Shown: piece by piece, positions 22,865 to 32,770 of the stretch
Layout of the letters: every line of letters starts with the position of its first letter
Numbering within the stretch: position 1 is the stretch's first letter
Source of the DNA: Flavobacteriaceae bacterium UBA2765
Lineage (GTDB): Bacteria > Bacteroidota > Bacteroidia > Flavobacteriales > Flavobacteriaceae
Direction: 5' to 3'
Length of the DNA: 40,583 bases
NCBI GenBank assembly: GCA_002352665.1
Contig: DEIV01000081.1
Span: 1 to 40,583 of the forward strand
Program-made: the position numbers and the translations under genes
The notes under the pieces: generated by a model
What the model was told of the DNA's origin: nothing
The model's database searches: none
What the model saw: the letters and a program-made list of their open reading frames with translations, nothing else

Positions 22865-24403
22865 ATGAGCAATTCAAAAAAAGCAAAATCAGCACTAATT
22901 TCGGTATTTCACAAAGATGGACTTGCTCCTATAGTTCAAAAATTAAACGCATTAGGCATCTCTATTTATTCAACCGGCGGTACCGAAAAATTTATTACTG
23001 AACTCGGCATTGATGTTATTCCTGTTGAAGACCTAACCTCCTATCCTTCTATCCTGGGAGGAAGGGTAAAAACCTTACATCCTAAAGTTTTTGGCGGAAT
23101 TTTATCCAGACGCGAAAATGACGATGACATTTCTCAATTGCGAGAATTTGAAATTCCGGAAATAGATATTGTTATTGTTGATCTGTATCCTTTTGAAAAA
23201 ACAGTGGCTTCAGGTGCTTCTGAACAAGATATTATTGAAAAAATTGATATTGGAGGCATATCACTCATAAGGGCAGCAGCTAAAAATTTTAAAGATGTTA
23301 TTTGCGTTTCTTCCATGAAACAATACCATGAATTTCTTGAAATTATTACTGTTCAAAATGGTGAAACAACTATTGAACAACGCAGATCATTTGCAGCACA
23401 AACTTTCAATGTCTCATCACATTATGATACTGCAATTTTTAATTATTTCAATGCTGACCATAGTTTAGCAGCTTTAAAAATTAGCGAAACCAATGGCAAA
23501 GTGTTAAGATATGGAGAGAATCCTCACCAAAAAGGTTTTTTCTTTGGCAACTTTGATGATATGTTTTCAAAACTACACGGTAAAGAATTAAGTTATAATA
23601 ACTTGTTAGATGTTGATGCAGCTGTAAATTTAATGAGTGAATTTAATCGCAAAACTTCAGAGCCAACTTTTGCTATTTTAAAACATAATAATGCCTGTGG
23701 ATTGGCACAACGTAGTACACTCTTACAAGCCTATAATGACGCCCTGGCAGGAGATCCTGTTTCTGCTTTTGGAGGCGTGTTAATTTCCAATTCTGAAATT
23801 GACGCAGCCACGGCTAGTGAAATTCATAAATTATTCTGCGAAGTTGTTATTGCACCGTCTTATAATGAAAGTGCTTTAGAAATATTAAAAGGCAAAAAGA
23901 ATAGAATCATCTTGGTTTTAAATGATGTTGAATTACCCAAAACAATCACCAGAAGCTGTTTAAATGGTGCTTTGGTACAAGATAGAAATTATAAAACCGA
24001 TAGTATTGTCGACTTAGAAACTAAAACAAATAATGCACCTAACGATCAGGAAACAGAAGATTTGATCTTCGCTTCTAAAATTTGTAAACATACCAAATCT
24101 AATACCATTGTATTGGTAAAAAACAAACAACTTTTTGCAAGTGGAACAGGACAAACTTCTCGTGTTGATGCTCTTAATCAAGCCATAGTAAAAGCAAAGC
24201 ATTTCAAGTTTGATTTAAATAATGCGGTAATGGCAAGTGATGCCTTTTTCCCTTTTCCTGACTGTGTTGAGATCGCTAAACAAGTTGGAATTAATGCAGT
24301 AATACAACCCGGAGGTTCTATTAAAGATCAATTATCTATAGATTATTGCAATGCTAACAATATGGCCATGGTTTTTACTGGTACCCGCCATTTTAAACAT
24401 TAA
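22865..24403 (+). CDS. purH: Bifunctional AICAR transformylase / IMP cyclohydrolase
   Basis: Carries out the last two steps of IMP synthesis. 512 residues. The N-terminal MGS-like cyclohydrolase domain (1-195) has STGGT, GGRVKTLHPKVFGGIL and DLYPF. The C-terminal AICAR transformylase domain has LRYGENPHQ (214-222), KHNNACG (273-279, with the catalytic Lys-His pair), DPVSAFGG and the closing GGSIKDQ and TGTRHFKH. Full length. A single-gene unit in front of the rod-shape operon, as often seen in Flavobacteriaceae. Confidence 0.97.
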   Translation: MSNSKKAKSALISVFHKDGLAPIVQKLNALGISIYSTGGTEKFITELGIDVIPVEDLTSYPSILGGRVKTLHPKVFGGILSRRENDDDISQLREFEIPEIDIVIVDLYPFEKTVASGASEQDIIEKIDIGGISLIRAAAKNFKDVICVSSMKQYHEFLEIITVQNGETTIEQRRSFAAQTFNVSSHYDTAIFNYFNADHSLAALKISETNGKVLRYGENPHQKGFFFGNFDDMFSKLHGKELSYNNLLDVDAAVNLMSEFNRKTSEPTFAILKHNNACGLAQRSTLLQAYNDALAGDPVSAFGGVLISNSEIDAATASEIHKLFCEVVIAPSYNESALEILKGKKNRIILVLNDVELPKTITRSCLNGALVQDRNYKTDSIVDLETKTNNAPNDQETEDLIFASKICKHTKSNTIVLVKNKQLFASGTGQTSRVDALNQAIVKAKHFKFDLNNAVMASDAFFPFPDCVEIAKQVGINAVIQPGGSIKDQLSIDYCNANNMAMVFTGTRHFKH

Positions 24404-24614
24404 AAAGCTTTTAATTTATCTTTCTAGTTCTAATCTATTTTCTGTATATTTGAGATGTATAATATTTAGTTTTTAATCATTATTATAGGTCAAATTTTAC
24501 AACTTAACAAGGGTTTATTTTGTTGATAATTTAAGGTTATTATCATTAATAATAAGCAATTTATCCCTTGAGCGAATAATACAAATGAATCATTATAAAT
24601 TCCTATAATTTTAT

Positions 24615-24622
24615 TAACTTTG
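24615..24622 (+). promoter_or_regulatory. -7 box of the mreB operon promoter
   Basis: TAACTTTG matches TAnnTTTG, 39 bp before the mreB ATG. The -33 region is not clear. Confidence 0.45.
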
Positions 24623-24661
24623 GCAATTCGCAAATTTAAATAACCCAAATTAAATAACTCT

Positions 24662-25693
24662 ATGGGATTTTTTGACTTCTTGACTGAAGATGTTGCGATT
24701 GATTTAGGAACTGCAAATACACTTATCATTCATAATGGTAAAGTAGTAATTGACAGCCCTTCAATCGTTGCTAAAGACAGAACCACAGGTAAAATTATTG
24801 CTATTGGTAAAAAAGCCAATCTTATGCAAGGTAAAACGCATGAGAATATTAAAACTATTAGACCTTTAAAAGATGGTGTAATAGCCGATTTTGAAGCTTC
24901 TGAACAAATGATAAAAGAATTTATAAAACAAATTCCTTCTATCAAAAAACGCTTTTTTTTCCCACCTTCTTTGCGAATGGTAATTTGTATTCCTTCTGGT
25001 ATTACTGAAGTTGAAAAACGTGCCGTTAGAGATTCTGCAGAGCATATGAATGCCAAAGAGATTTATTTAATTCATGAACCAATGGCTGCTGCTGTAGGTA
25101 TTGGTATAGATATTATGCAACCCAAAGGTAATATGATTATTGATATTGGTGGAGGTACAACAGAGATTGCTGTAATTGCATTAGGTGGAATTGTTTGTGA
25201 TAAATCTATTAAAGTTGCAGGTGATGTTTTTACAAATGACATTGCCTATTATATGCGTACTCAGCATAATTTATATGTTGGTGAAACTACGGCAGAAAAT
25301 ATTAAAATAGTAGTTGGTGCTGCAACTGAAGAATTAGAGAATCCACCTGAAGATATTTTAGTTCAAGGAAGAGATTTATTGAGTGGCAAGCCTAAACAAA
25401 TTAAAATATCTTATCGAGAAATTGCAAAAGCATTGGATAAATCAATTTTAAGAATTGAAGATGCCGTTATGGAAACACTTTCTCAAACGCCTCCAGAATT
25501 GGCTGCCGACATTTATAATACAGGAATTTATTTAGCCGGTGGTGGATCTATGCTGAGAGGTTTAGACAAAAGACTTTCTCGCAAAACTGATTTACCGGTT
25601 TATGTTGCTGAAGATCCTTTACGAGCTGTGGTTAGAGGTACGGGAATTGCTTTAAAAGATCTTGAAAAGTACCAAATTGTATTGATGAAATAG
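24662..25693 (+). CDS. mreB: Rod shape-determining protein MreB
   Basis: 343-residue bacterial actin that forms filaments under the inner membrane and guides cell-wall elongation. Phosphate-1 motif DLGTANTL (15-22), phosphate-2 IDIGGGTTEIAVIALGG and the adenosine motif YLAGGGSMLRGLDK are intact, together with HEPMAAAVGIG. The N-terminus MGFFDFLTEDVAIDLG is typical of the phylum. First of the five-gene elongasome operon mreB-mreC-mreD-mrdA-rodA. Confidence 0.97.
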   Translation: MGFFDFLTEDVAIDLGTANTLIIHNGKVVIDSPSIVAKDRTTGKIIAIGKKANLMQGKTHENIKTIRPLKDGVIADFEASEQMIKEFIKQIPSIKKRFFFPPSLRMVICIPSGITEVEKRAVRDSAEHMNAKEIYLIHEPMAAAVGIGIDIMQPKGNMIIDIGGGTTEIAVIALGGIVCDKSIKVAGDVFTNDIAYYMRTQHNLYVGETTAENIKIVVGAATEELENPPEDILVQGRDLLSGKPKQIKISYREIAKALDKSILRIEDAVMETLSQTPPELAADIYNTGIYLAGGGSMLRGLDKRLSRKTDLPVYVAEDPLRAVVRGTGIALKDLEKYQIVLMK

Positions 25694-25719
25694 AGATGCC
25701 TTAAAATTTCTGAAAATAT

Positions 25720-26544
25720 ATGCAACAAATAATAAGTTTTATCATAAAGTATAAGTACTTTTTATTTTTTTTGTTGCTAGAAACATTGGCCCTAACATTT
25801 ACTATCCAAAGTCATTCTTTTCATAAAAGTAAATTTGTCAATTCTGCAAATATTTTTACAGGCGGTATTTATAAAAGAATAAATAATTTTAAAGAATACA
25901 CCAATTTAAGAATTCACAACAATCAATTATTAGAAGAAAATGTGCGTTTAAAAAATAGGCTTTCTAAACAATTTATAGACAGCACTTCTAATAGCATTTC
26001 CGTTAACGACTCAGTTAAATACTTGCAAAAGTATAGTTATACACCTGGCAAAATCATCAATAATCAATACCATAAAAAATACAACTATTTAACATTAAAT
26101 AAAGGAATAATTGATGGCGTAAAACCAGATCAAGGGGTTGTCAACAGTAATGGTATCATTGGTATTACCAATACTATATCGAACAATTACGCTACAGTAC
26201 TCTCCATTTTAAATGAAAATTCTAAGATAAATGTAAAGTTATTGAACAGTTTACATTATGGCACTTTGATTTGGGATGGTAAAGACTATAATGTACTTCA
26301 ATTGGATGATCTACCGATTCAAGCCAACATAAAAAAAGGAGATACTATTATTACCGGTGGAAAATCTACAATTTTTCCAGAAGGCATACCCGTAGGAAGT
26401 ATTATAGATATATTTAAAGAAAATAACTCCTATAAATCAATAAATATTAAATTATTTAATGATATGAGTGCCATTGGTCCGGTAAATATTATTACGAATT
26501 TCGATAAAGAAGAAATAAATCAATTAGAGGAAAACTTAAATTAA
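25720..26544 (+). CDS. mreC: Rod shape-determining protein MreC
   Basis: 274 residues. One membrane helix (about 10-28), a coiled coil (about 55-85, YTNLRIHNNQLLEENVRLKN), then the two beta domains of MreC (NYLTLNKGIIDGVKPDQGVV, then GDTIITGGKSTIFPEGIPVG). It links MreB to the periplasmic synthesis enzymes. It starts 26 bp after mreB and its stop overlaps the mreD start by one base. Confidence 0.93.
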   Translation: MQQIISFIIKYKYFLFFLLLETLALTFTIQSHSFHKSKFVNSANIFTGGIYKRINNFKEYTNLRIHNNQLLEENVRLKNRLSKQFIDSTSNSISVNDSVKYLQKYSYTPGKIINNQYHKKYNYLTLNKGIIDGVKPDQGVVNSNGIIGITNTISNNYATVLSILNENSKINVKLLNSLHYGTLIWDGKDYNVLQLDDLPIQANIKKGDTIITGGKSTIFPEGIPVGSIIDIFKENNSYKSINIKLFNDMSAIGPVNIITNFDKEEINQLEENLN

Positions 26545-27050
26545 TGAATGATATAATTAAAAATAGTTTATTATTTATTTCATTAATTTTAATTCAGATA
26601 ATTGTTTTAAATAACATACTCTTTTTAGGGTATATCAATCCCCTTTTATATATACTTTTTATTATTGTTTTCCCATTAAGAAGAGATAGAGGATTACTTT
26701 TAATCCTAAGCTTTTTATTAGGATTAATTATAGATTTCTTTTTAGACTCAGGTGGTACTAATGCTGCGGCTACTGTGGGAATAGCATATTTAAGATTGCC
26801 ACTATTAAAAGCACTCATGAGAAAGTCTGAAATAGATTTCCCGGTATTTAAAGTATCAAAATTACCTTTTACTACGCTCATATATTTTATTGCCATCCTA
26901 ACTTTTACACATCATTTGATATTATTTAGTATAGAATATTTTAAATTTTCTGAAATAACAATAATTCTCTCCAGAACAATTTTAACAAGTATTTTCACAA
27001 TTATATTAATAATATTTAGTTTATTATTAATGAATAAAAGCAAATCGTAA
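26544..27050 (+). CDS. mreD: Rod shape-determining protein MreD
   Basis: 168-residue integral membrane protein with about five helices, containing YINPLLYILFIIVFPL and the GLIIDFFLDSGGTNAAAT stretch typical of Bacteroidota MreD. It is overlapped by one base at both ends (ATGA-type junctions with mreC and mrdA), indicating tight translational coupling in the elongasome operon. Confidence 0.9.
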   Translation: MNDIIKNSLLFISLILIQIIVLNNILFLGYINPLLYILFIIVFPLRRDRGLLLILSFLLGLIIDFFLDSGGTNAAATVGIAYLRLPLLKALMRKSEIDFPVFKVSKLPFTTLIYFIAILTFTHHLILFSIEYFKFSEITIILSRTILTSIFTIILIIFSLLLMNKSKS

Positions 27051-28915
27051 TGGAGAAAAAATATATTGCATATTTTTCTATATTATTGGTAGGGTTAATA
27101 TTTATTGCCAGGTTATTCTTCATACAAGTTATTGATAGTAAATATAAGCCTTCCCCTCTAAATAATTCTGCTATAGCGGTGAAGTATGATTATCCCGAGC
27201 GGGGTTTCATTTATGATAGAAATGGTGTATTGATTGTTGCAAATCAGCCTTCATATGACATTATGATCGTGCCACGCGATGTTAAAACATTAGACACCTT
27301 AGAATTTTGCAATTTATTAAAAATAGAGAAAGATGATTTTATAAAAAAATATAAAAAAGCCAGAACATATTCTCCCAGATTACCATCAGTATTTGTTGCT
27401 CAACTGTCAAAAAGTGATTTTGCCTACCTGCAAGAAAAAATGTACAAATACAAAGGTTTCTATATTCAAAAACGTTCTTTACGACAATATAGTTTGAATT
27501 CCGCCGCTAATGTATTAGGTTATATTGGAGAGGTCAATAATGTCTTGCTAAGCAAAAACAGTTACTACCAACAAGGAGAGTTGATCGGTATTAATGGTGT
27601 AGAAAAAGAATATGAAGAAGCGCTAAGAGGATTAAAAGGTGTTAAATTTATTCAACGTAATAGATTCAATAAAGAAATTGGACCTTATAAAGATGGAATT
27701 TATGATACTTTAGCCACAGTAGGCAAAGATGTTACCATTACCTTAGATATTAAACTTCAGAAATATGCAGAAGATTTGATGATTAATAAACGAGGAGGTA
27801 TTGTTGCCCTTGAGCCTGCTACAGGAGAAATATTGGCTCTTATTTCAAGCCCTACTTATGATCCAAATTTATTAGTAGGTAGAGAACGTTCTAAAAATTA
27901 TAAGAAATTACAAGCAGATGAAGCTAGTAAACCTTTATACGATAGAAGTCTTTTGGCTCAATACCCGCCCGGATCTCCATTTAAAATTATCAACGCTTTA
28001 ATTGGATTACAAGAACAAGTGATTACCCCTCAGACTCATTTCTATTGTTATGGTGGATTTAGATATGGACGTAGCAGCAAAGCTTTTATGAAATGTCATT
28101 GTGGTACTAACGGATCAGCAGTACAATTAGATAGAGGTATTTACAAATCATGTAATTCCTATTTTGCCAATACTTACAAAAGAATTATTGAAAAATACCC
28201 AACTTCATCAGAAGGTATGAAAGTTTGGAGTGATCATGTTAAAAGTTTTGGCTTGGGTGATTATTTACATAATGATTTATCCACCGGTGTTAAAGGAGTT
28301 GTACCTGATGAGAAATTATACAATAGAATGTATCCTAACTTTAGATGGGGTGCAACCACCAATATTTCTAATGCTATAGGTCAAGGTGAAATTTTAACAA
28401 CGCCCATTCAATTGGCTAATATTACAGCTATAGTTGCCAATAGAGGCATCTATTTTACACCTCACATTATAAAAAAAATAGACAATAAACCCATTCAAAT
28501 GGATAAATTTACTGTACCTAAACAAACCACGATCAATCCGGAGCACTTTGATCCTGTAGTTGAAGGCATGTTTCATGTGGTAGAAAACCCTGGTGGTACA
28601 GCCAGATGGTCTAAAGTAGAGGGCATAGAAATATGTGGTAAAACAGGAACTGCTGAGAATCCACATGGTCAAGATCATTCTATTTTTATTGCTTTCGCTC
28701 CTAAAGACAAACCTAAAATTGCTATTGCTGTTTTTGTTGAAAATGGGTATTGGGGCTCTAGATGGGCAGGCCCCATTGCGACATTAATGATAGAAAAATA
28801 TCTCAATGGTGAAAGTGTAAGACCCTGGGAAGAAAAGCGTATGCGTGAAGGTAGCATACAAGATGAATACGACAAACAACTATTAATGGAAGAACTTGAG
28901 AAAGAGACAGAATAA
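27050..28915 (+). CDS. mrdA: Penicillin-binding protein 2 (elongation transpeptidase)
   Basis: 621 residues. One N-terminal membrane helix (about 5-25), then the dimerisation/pedestal domain (RGFIYDRNGVLIVANQPSYD) and the transpeptidase domain. The active-site motifs are S309-x-x-K312 (PPGSPFK), S367-C-N369 and KTGTAE. It cross-links new peptidoglycan during cell elongation with RodA as glycosyltransferase partner. The C-terminal tail is charged and short. It overlaps rodA by 20 bp. Confidence 0.96.
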   Translation: MEKKYIAYFSILLVGLIFIARLFFIQVIDSKYKPSPLNNSAIAVKYDYPERGFIYDRNGVLIVANQPSYDIMIVPRDVKTLDTLEFCNLLKIEKDDFIKKYKKARTYSPRLPSVFVAQLSKSDFAYLQEKMYKYKGFYIQKRSLRQYSLNSAANVLGYIGEVNNVLLSKNSYYQQGELIGINGVEKEYEEALRGLKGVKFIQRNRFNKEIGPYKDGIYDTLATVGKDVTITLDIKLQKYAEDLMINKRGGIVALEPATGEILALISSPTYDPNLLVGRERSKNYKKLQADEASKPLYDRSLLAQYPPGSPFKIINALIGLQEQVITPQTHFYCYGGFRYGRSSKAFMKCHCGTNGSAVQLDRGIYKSCNSYFANTYKRIIEKYPTSSEGMKVWSDHVKSFGLGDYLHNDLSTGVKGVVPDEKLYNRMYPNFRWGATTNISNAIGQGEILTTPIQLANITAIVANRGIYFTPHIIKKIDNKPIQMDKFTVPKQTTINPEHFDPVVEGMFHVVENPGGTARWSKVEGIEICGKTGTAENPHGQDHSIFIAFAPKDKPKIAIAVFVENGYWGSRWAGPIATLMIEKYLNGESVRPWEEKRMREGSIQDEYDKQLLMEELEKETE

Positions 28916-30173
28916 CATATTTGTTGGTATAGATTGGATATTAGTATTGTTTTTTATAATACTGACTTTTCTGGGATGGATAAATATTTATGCTGCTTCT
29001 GTAACAGATGCAAGTCAAGGGGTTTTAGATTTCTCAACGTTATATGGAAAGCAATTACAGTGGATAGGATTTAGTACCATTATAATTGTTATAATTATTG
29101 CCATAGATTCAAAATTTTATGAACGTTTTTCAGGCGTTTTTTACATTATTTCTATGCTTAGTTTGGTGGGACTATTTATTTTTGGATCTACCGTAAATGG
29201 TGCCACATCATGGTATAATTTAGGTGGTTCTAGTTTACAACCCTCAGAATTTGCCAAAGGAGCTACAATTTTAGCACTTGCCAATTATTTAAATGAACCC
29301 AATAGAGATCTAAGTAATATTAAAGATCAGTTTAGTGCATTTTCAATTCTGTTATTGCCGGCTGTATTAATCACATTGCAACCTGATGCAGGTTCTGCAC
29401 TTATCTATTTTGCATTAATATTTGTATTATATAGAGAAGGGCTTCCAGCGATTTATTTAGGGTTAGGATTCTCGGCCATTGCACTGTTTTTACTTACATT
29501 ATATGCCGGTTTTACAAGTTCAATCATCATTGTTTTTTCACTAATAACCCTCTTTTTCGTTTATTTATTAAACACTAAAAAATTTCAATTAAATAGAGAA
29601 TGGCCAAAAGTAATTGTCCTTTATGTGTTTATTGGTTTATTTTTATTTAGTGTAGATTATGTTTTTAATAATGTTTTTGAACAAAGACATCGAGATAGAT
29701 TTAGTATAGTGCTAGGAAAAAATGTTGACACTAAAGGTATAGGTTATAATACCAATCAATCTATGCTTACTATTGGTTCTGGAGGACTAACTGGAAAAGG
29801 CTTTTTAGAAGGAGATAGAACACAAGGTAATTTTGTACCAGAACAAGATACAGATTATATTTTTAGTACTGTTGGCGAAGAATGGGGATTTATAGGCAGT
29901 AGTGCAGTGATTATTATATTTATTGCCTTTATTTTACGAATAATAAGAGTTGCTGAAAGACAAAAATCTAAATTTAGTCGTGTATTTGGCTACTCCATTG
30001 CTACCATTTTCTTTTTCCATTTTATGATAAACATCGGTATGGTCATTGGTTTATTGCCAACTATTGGAATTCCTCTGCCGTTTTTTAGTTATGGCGGATC
30101 TTCCTTGTGGGGATTTACTATTTTATTATTTATTTTTATCAGACTAGATGCTGATAGAACTTATGAATGGTAA
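28896..30173 (+). CDS. rodA: Rod shape-determining protein RodA (SEDS glycosyltransferase)
   Basis: 425-residue membrane peptidoglycan polymerase with about ten helices. The SEDS signatures are present: SSLQPSEFAKGATILALA, LQPDAGSALIYFALIF, then FVPEQDTDYIFSTVGEEWGF and GIPLPFFSYGGSS. I chose the TTG at 28896 (MRKRQNNIFVGIDW) because no in-frame ATG occurs before the first membrane helix. It overlaps the end of mrdA by 20 bp, so translation is probably coupled. Last of the elongasome operon. Confidence 0.95.
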   Translation: MRKRQNNIFVGIDWILVLFFIILTFLGWINIYAASVTDASQGVLDFSTLYGKQLQWIGFSTIIIVIIIAIDSKFYERFSGVFYIISMLSLVGLFIFGSTVNGATSWYNLGGSSLQPSEFAKGATILALANYLNEPNRDLSNIKDQFSAFSILLLPAVLITLQPDAGSALIYFALIFVLYREGLPAIYLGLGFSAIALFLLTLYAGFTSSIIIVFSLITLFFVYLLNTKKFQLNREWPKVIVLYVFIGLFLFSVDYVFNNVFEQRHRDRFSIVLGKNVDTKGIGYNTNQSMLTIGSGGLTGKGFLEGDRTQGNFVPEQDTDYIFSTVGEEWGFIGSSAVIIIFIAFILRIIRVAERQKSKFSRVFGYSIATIFFFHFMINIGMVIGLLPTIGIPLPFFSYGGSSLWGFTILLFIFIRLDADRTYEW

Positions 30174-30184
30174 ACACCGGAGTG

Positions 30185-30481
30185 CTATTTGAAAAAATCA
30201 AAAAATGAAGGTTTCTTATTTCTTTTGGGCTTTCCAACAACTCGAGAGGTCTGTGAATTTGATTTATAATTTTTAATTTTTAAATAATCCTTTTCATTAA
30301 TTTCCAAAAAATCATCCCATTTTTCACTTTCTTTTACAAAAGCTGATACTTCATTATAGGCAGCTACTTTATAAACTACATCATCAGAAGATATAAGTAA
30401 ATCTAAAGAGATATTGTAGATTTGAATGGCTTCACTTCCAAACAATACGTATGTTGATTCTTCTATAAAATTCTTTTCCAT
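30185..30481 (-). CDS. Uncharacterised small cytoplasmic protein
   Basis: 98 residues from ATG 30481 (MEKNFIEESTYVLFGSEAIQ); an in-frame TTG at 30505 adds eight residues but is less likely. There is no signal peptide or membrane helix. The first 70 residues look like a small mixed alpha/beta unit (LISSDDVVYKVAAYNEVSAF then WDDFLEINEKDYLKIKNYKS). The tail is basic with a terminal KKPSFFDFFK. I know no family. It is convergent to rodA with 11 bp between the stops. Confidence 0.6.
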   Translation of the reverse strand: MEKNFIEESTYVLFGSEAIQIYNISLDLLISSDDVVYKVAAYNEVSAFVKESEKWDDFLEINEKDYLKIKNYKSNSQTSRVVGKPKRNKKPSFFDFFK

Positions 30482-30548
30482 CTTGCTACTTTTAATATAG
30501 AACAACCAAAAAGTAAAAACTCCTATTTTTAAATTTAAAATTATTTAG

Positions 30549-30574
30549 GGATACTGTGGATACTGTGGATACTG
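30549..30574. repeat. Short tandem repeat of GGATACTGT
   Basis: Three head-to-tail copies of a 9-bp unit (30549-30557, 30558-30566, and 30567-30574 lacking the last base) in the gap between the small unknown gene and rpsT. Nothing else in this gap but the rpsT terminator. Confidence 0.8.
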
Positions 30575-30612
30575 AAAAATAAAACTATGATATCAATATT
30601 TAGAATTTATTA

Positions 30613-30644
30613 TAAAAAAAAAGACCATCTTTTCAGATAGCCTT
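30613..30644 (-). terminator. Intrinsic terminator after rpsT
   Basis: On the minus strand AAGGCTATCT-GAAA-AGATGGTCTT is a 10-bp stem with two G-U pairs and a GAAA tetraloop, followed by a T run. The wobble pairs form only in this orientation, so it is directional. Confidence 0.85.
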
Positions 30645-30666
30645 ATCAATTTTATTTTCTCATTAA

Positions 30667-30918
30667 CTATAGTGCAGCCACAAACTTAGTTAATTTCGAC
30701 TTTATATTAGCCGCTTTATTTTTATGGATAATATTGTTTTTAGCCAATTTATCGACCATTGCCACAACATTAATCAATTGTGTTTCTGCATCTTTTTTCT
30801 TTTCAGTCTCACGTAAAACTTTAATCGCATTTCTTGTAGTTTTATGCTGAAATTTATTTCTTAAGCGTTTAGTCTCGCTATTTCTAATTCTTTTTAATGC
30901 AGACTTATGATTTGCCAT
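30667..30918 (-). CDS. rpsT: 30S ribosomal protein S20
   Basis: 83-residue basic protein that binds 16S rRNA. It begins MANHKSALKRIRNSETKRLR, the S20 hallmark, and ends with NIIHKNKAANIKSKLTKFVA. It is 81 bp downstream of tRNA-Glu on the same strand, so the two may share a transcript. Terminator directly after. Confidence 0.96.
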   Translation of the reverse strand: MANHKSALKRIRNSETKRLRNKFQHKTTRNAIKVLRETEKKKDAETQLINVVAMVDKLAKNNIIHKNKAANIKSKLTKFVAAL

Positions 30919-30999
30919 TTTGTTTTAGTTTAACTCGTTAATCGTTTTGATTTATTTTTCATTTTTTGAAACAACCAATAAACAATTTAATATTTTTTG

Positions 31000-31071
31000 T
31001 AGTCCGTAGGGGAATCGAACCCCTGTTACCAGGATGAAAACCTGGCGTCCTAACCCCTAGACGAACGGACC
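31000..31071 (-). tRNA. tRNA-Glu (anticodon TTC)
   Basis: 72 nt cloverleaf on the minus strand. Acceptor GGTCCGT pairs with ACGGACT through one G-U pair. The anticodon arm CCAGG-TTTTCAT-CCTGG gives anticodon TTC. The T arm is AGGGG-TTCGATT-CCCCT. The discriminator is A, and the CCA end is not encoded. Confidence 0.97.
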
Positions 31072-31101
31072 ATTCTAATTCTTTGACTTGCAAAGCGAGT
31101 G

Positions 31102-31131
31102 CAAAAATAATACATTTTTTGAACTCTGCAA
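31102..31131 (-). promoter_or_regulatory. Predicted promoter of tRNA-Glu
   Basis: TATTTTTG (31102-31109 on the minus strand) matches TAnnTTTG, and a TTG at 31129-31131 lies 19 bp upstream of it. The start would be near 31095, leaving a 5' leader of about 24 nt for RNase P to remove. Confidence 0.5.
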
Positions 31132-31294
31132 GTCCTTTTTTAAAAAAGTAGTAATTATTTTAATTAATCAAAGATATTGACCTCAAAGAGCCAATTCATA
31201 ATCCCTAATACCAATAATCCTAATAACCATAATAAGTGCGGTTAGCACAATAATTATCGGGATAACTTAGAGCACAAACTTAAGGCCTTACCAA

Positions 31295-32770
31295 CTAATA
31301 CGCCTTAGCAAAAAGTACTCTTTTATGAGAAGGTTTACCTGTAAATACACATTTACCTTCTTCAATTTCAGCATCATTGGGTATACAACGAATGGTTGCT
31401 TTGGTCAATTCTTTAATTCTTTGCTCTGTTTCTGATGTACCATCCCAATGTGCGGAAATAAAACCACCTTTATTTTCTAATACTTCTTTAAATTCTTCAA
31501 AATTATCTACCTTGGTAATATGTGTTTCTCTATATGCTTTTGCTTTTACAAATAAACTCTTTTGAATTTCTTCTAATAAATTATCAATGCTATCGCTCAA
31601 TCCCTCTTGTTTTACCACTTCCTTAGTCAAGGTATCTCTTCTGGCTAATTCAACAGTCCCATTTTCAATATCTCTTGGGCCCATAGCAATTCTTAAAGGC
31701 ACACCTTTTAATTCATATTCAGCAAATTTCCAACCCGGTTTATACGTATCTCTATCATCAAATTTAACCGAAATTCCTTTAGCCTTCAAATCGTCCATTA
31801 TTTCTTTGGCTTTCTCAGCAATAATCTCTAATTGCTCTTCACCTCTGTATATAGGTACAATTACCACTTGAATTGGTGCCAAATTTGGCGGTAAAACCAA
31901 TCCTTGATCATCACTATGCGTCATTACTAAAGCTCCCATCAATCTTGTTGATACACCCCAAGATGTTGCCCATACATATTCTAATTTCCCCTCTTTTGAA
32001 GTAAACTTAACATCAAAAGCTTTGGCAAAATTCTGACCTAAAAAATGTGAAGTTCCCGCTTGTAAAGCTTTACCATCTTGCATTAAAGCTTCTATGGCAT
32101 AAGTTTCTAAAGCTCCGGCAAAACGTTCACTTTCAGTTTTTGTGCCTTTTATAACAGGCATTGCCATAAAATTTTCAGCAAAATCAGCATAAACGTTCTG
32201 CATTAGTTCTGCTTCTGCAAGGGCTTCTTTTTTGGTAGCATGTGCAGTATGTCCTTCTTGCCATAAAAATTCTGCCGTACGTAAAAACAATCTTGTACGC
32301 ATTTCCCAACGTACAACATTCGCCCATTGATTGACTAAAATTGGTAAATCTCTATAAGATTGCACCCATTTCCTGTAAGTATCCCAAATAATAGTCTCAG
32401 AAGTAGGTCTTACAATCAGTTCTTCTTCTAATTTGGCATCCTCATCAACAACAATTCCACTACCATCTTCAGCATTTTTTAATCTATAATGAGTAACTAC
32501 AGCACATTCTTTAGCAAAACCATCTACGTGACTGGCTTCTTTACTAAAATATGATTTCGGAATAAATAATGGAAAATAGGCATTTTGATGTCCTGTTTCT
32601 TTAAACATTCTGTCCAATTCCGCTTGCATTTTTTCCCAAATAGCATAGCCGTAAGGTTTGATAACCATGCATCCTCTAACACCAGAATTCTCTGCAAGGT
32701 CTGCTTTGACAACTAATTCATTATACCATTTAGAATAATCTTCACTACGTTTTGTTAAGTTTTTGCTCAT
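31295..32770 (-). CDS. proS: Prolyl-tRNA synthetase (short, eukaryote/archaeon-type)
   Basis: 491 residues, class II synthetase that charges tRNA-Pro. Motif 2 region RPTSETIIWDTYRKWVQSYR begins at 121, followed by RWEMRTRLFLRTAEFLWQEG. Motif 3 is THSDDQGLVLPP with TSWGVSTRLMGALVM before it. The anticodon-binding domain starts VVIVPIY. There is no editing insertion, and the C-terminal extension typical of the short form ends CVFTGKPSHKRVLFAKAY. Divergent from the lipoprotein gene at 32872. Confidence 0.95.
   Translation of the reverse strand: MSKNLTKRSEDYSKWYNELVVKADLAENSGVRGCMVIKPYGYAIWEKMQAELDRMFKETGHQNAYFPLFIPKSYFSKEASHVDGFAKECAVVTHYRLKNAEDGSGIVVDEDAKLEEELIVRPTSETIIWDTYRKWVQSYRDLPILVNQWANVVRWEMRTRLFLRTAEFLWQEGHTAHATKKEALAEAELMQNVYADFAENFMAMPVIKGTKTESERFAGALETYAIEALMQDGKALQAGTSHFLGQNFAKAFDVKFTSKEGKLEYVWATSWGVSTRLMGALVMTHSDDQGLVLPPNLAPIQVVIVPIYRGEEQLEIIAEKAKEIMDDLKAKGISVKFDDRDTYKPGWKFAEYELKGVPLRIAMGPRDIENGTVELARRDTLTKEVVKQEGLSDSIDNLLEEIQKSLFVKAKAYRETHITKVDNFEEFKEVLENKGGFISAHWDGTSETEQRIKELTKATIRCIPNDAEIEEGKCVFTGKPSHKRVLFAKAY

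Noticed and set aside
24402..24418. TTAAAA...TTTTAA palindrome after purH as a terminator
   Set aside because: Stem is almost all A-T with no T tract; too weak to call.
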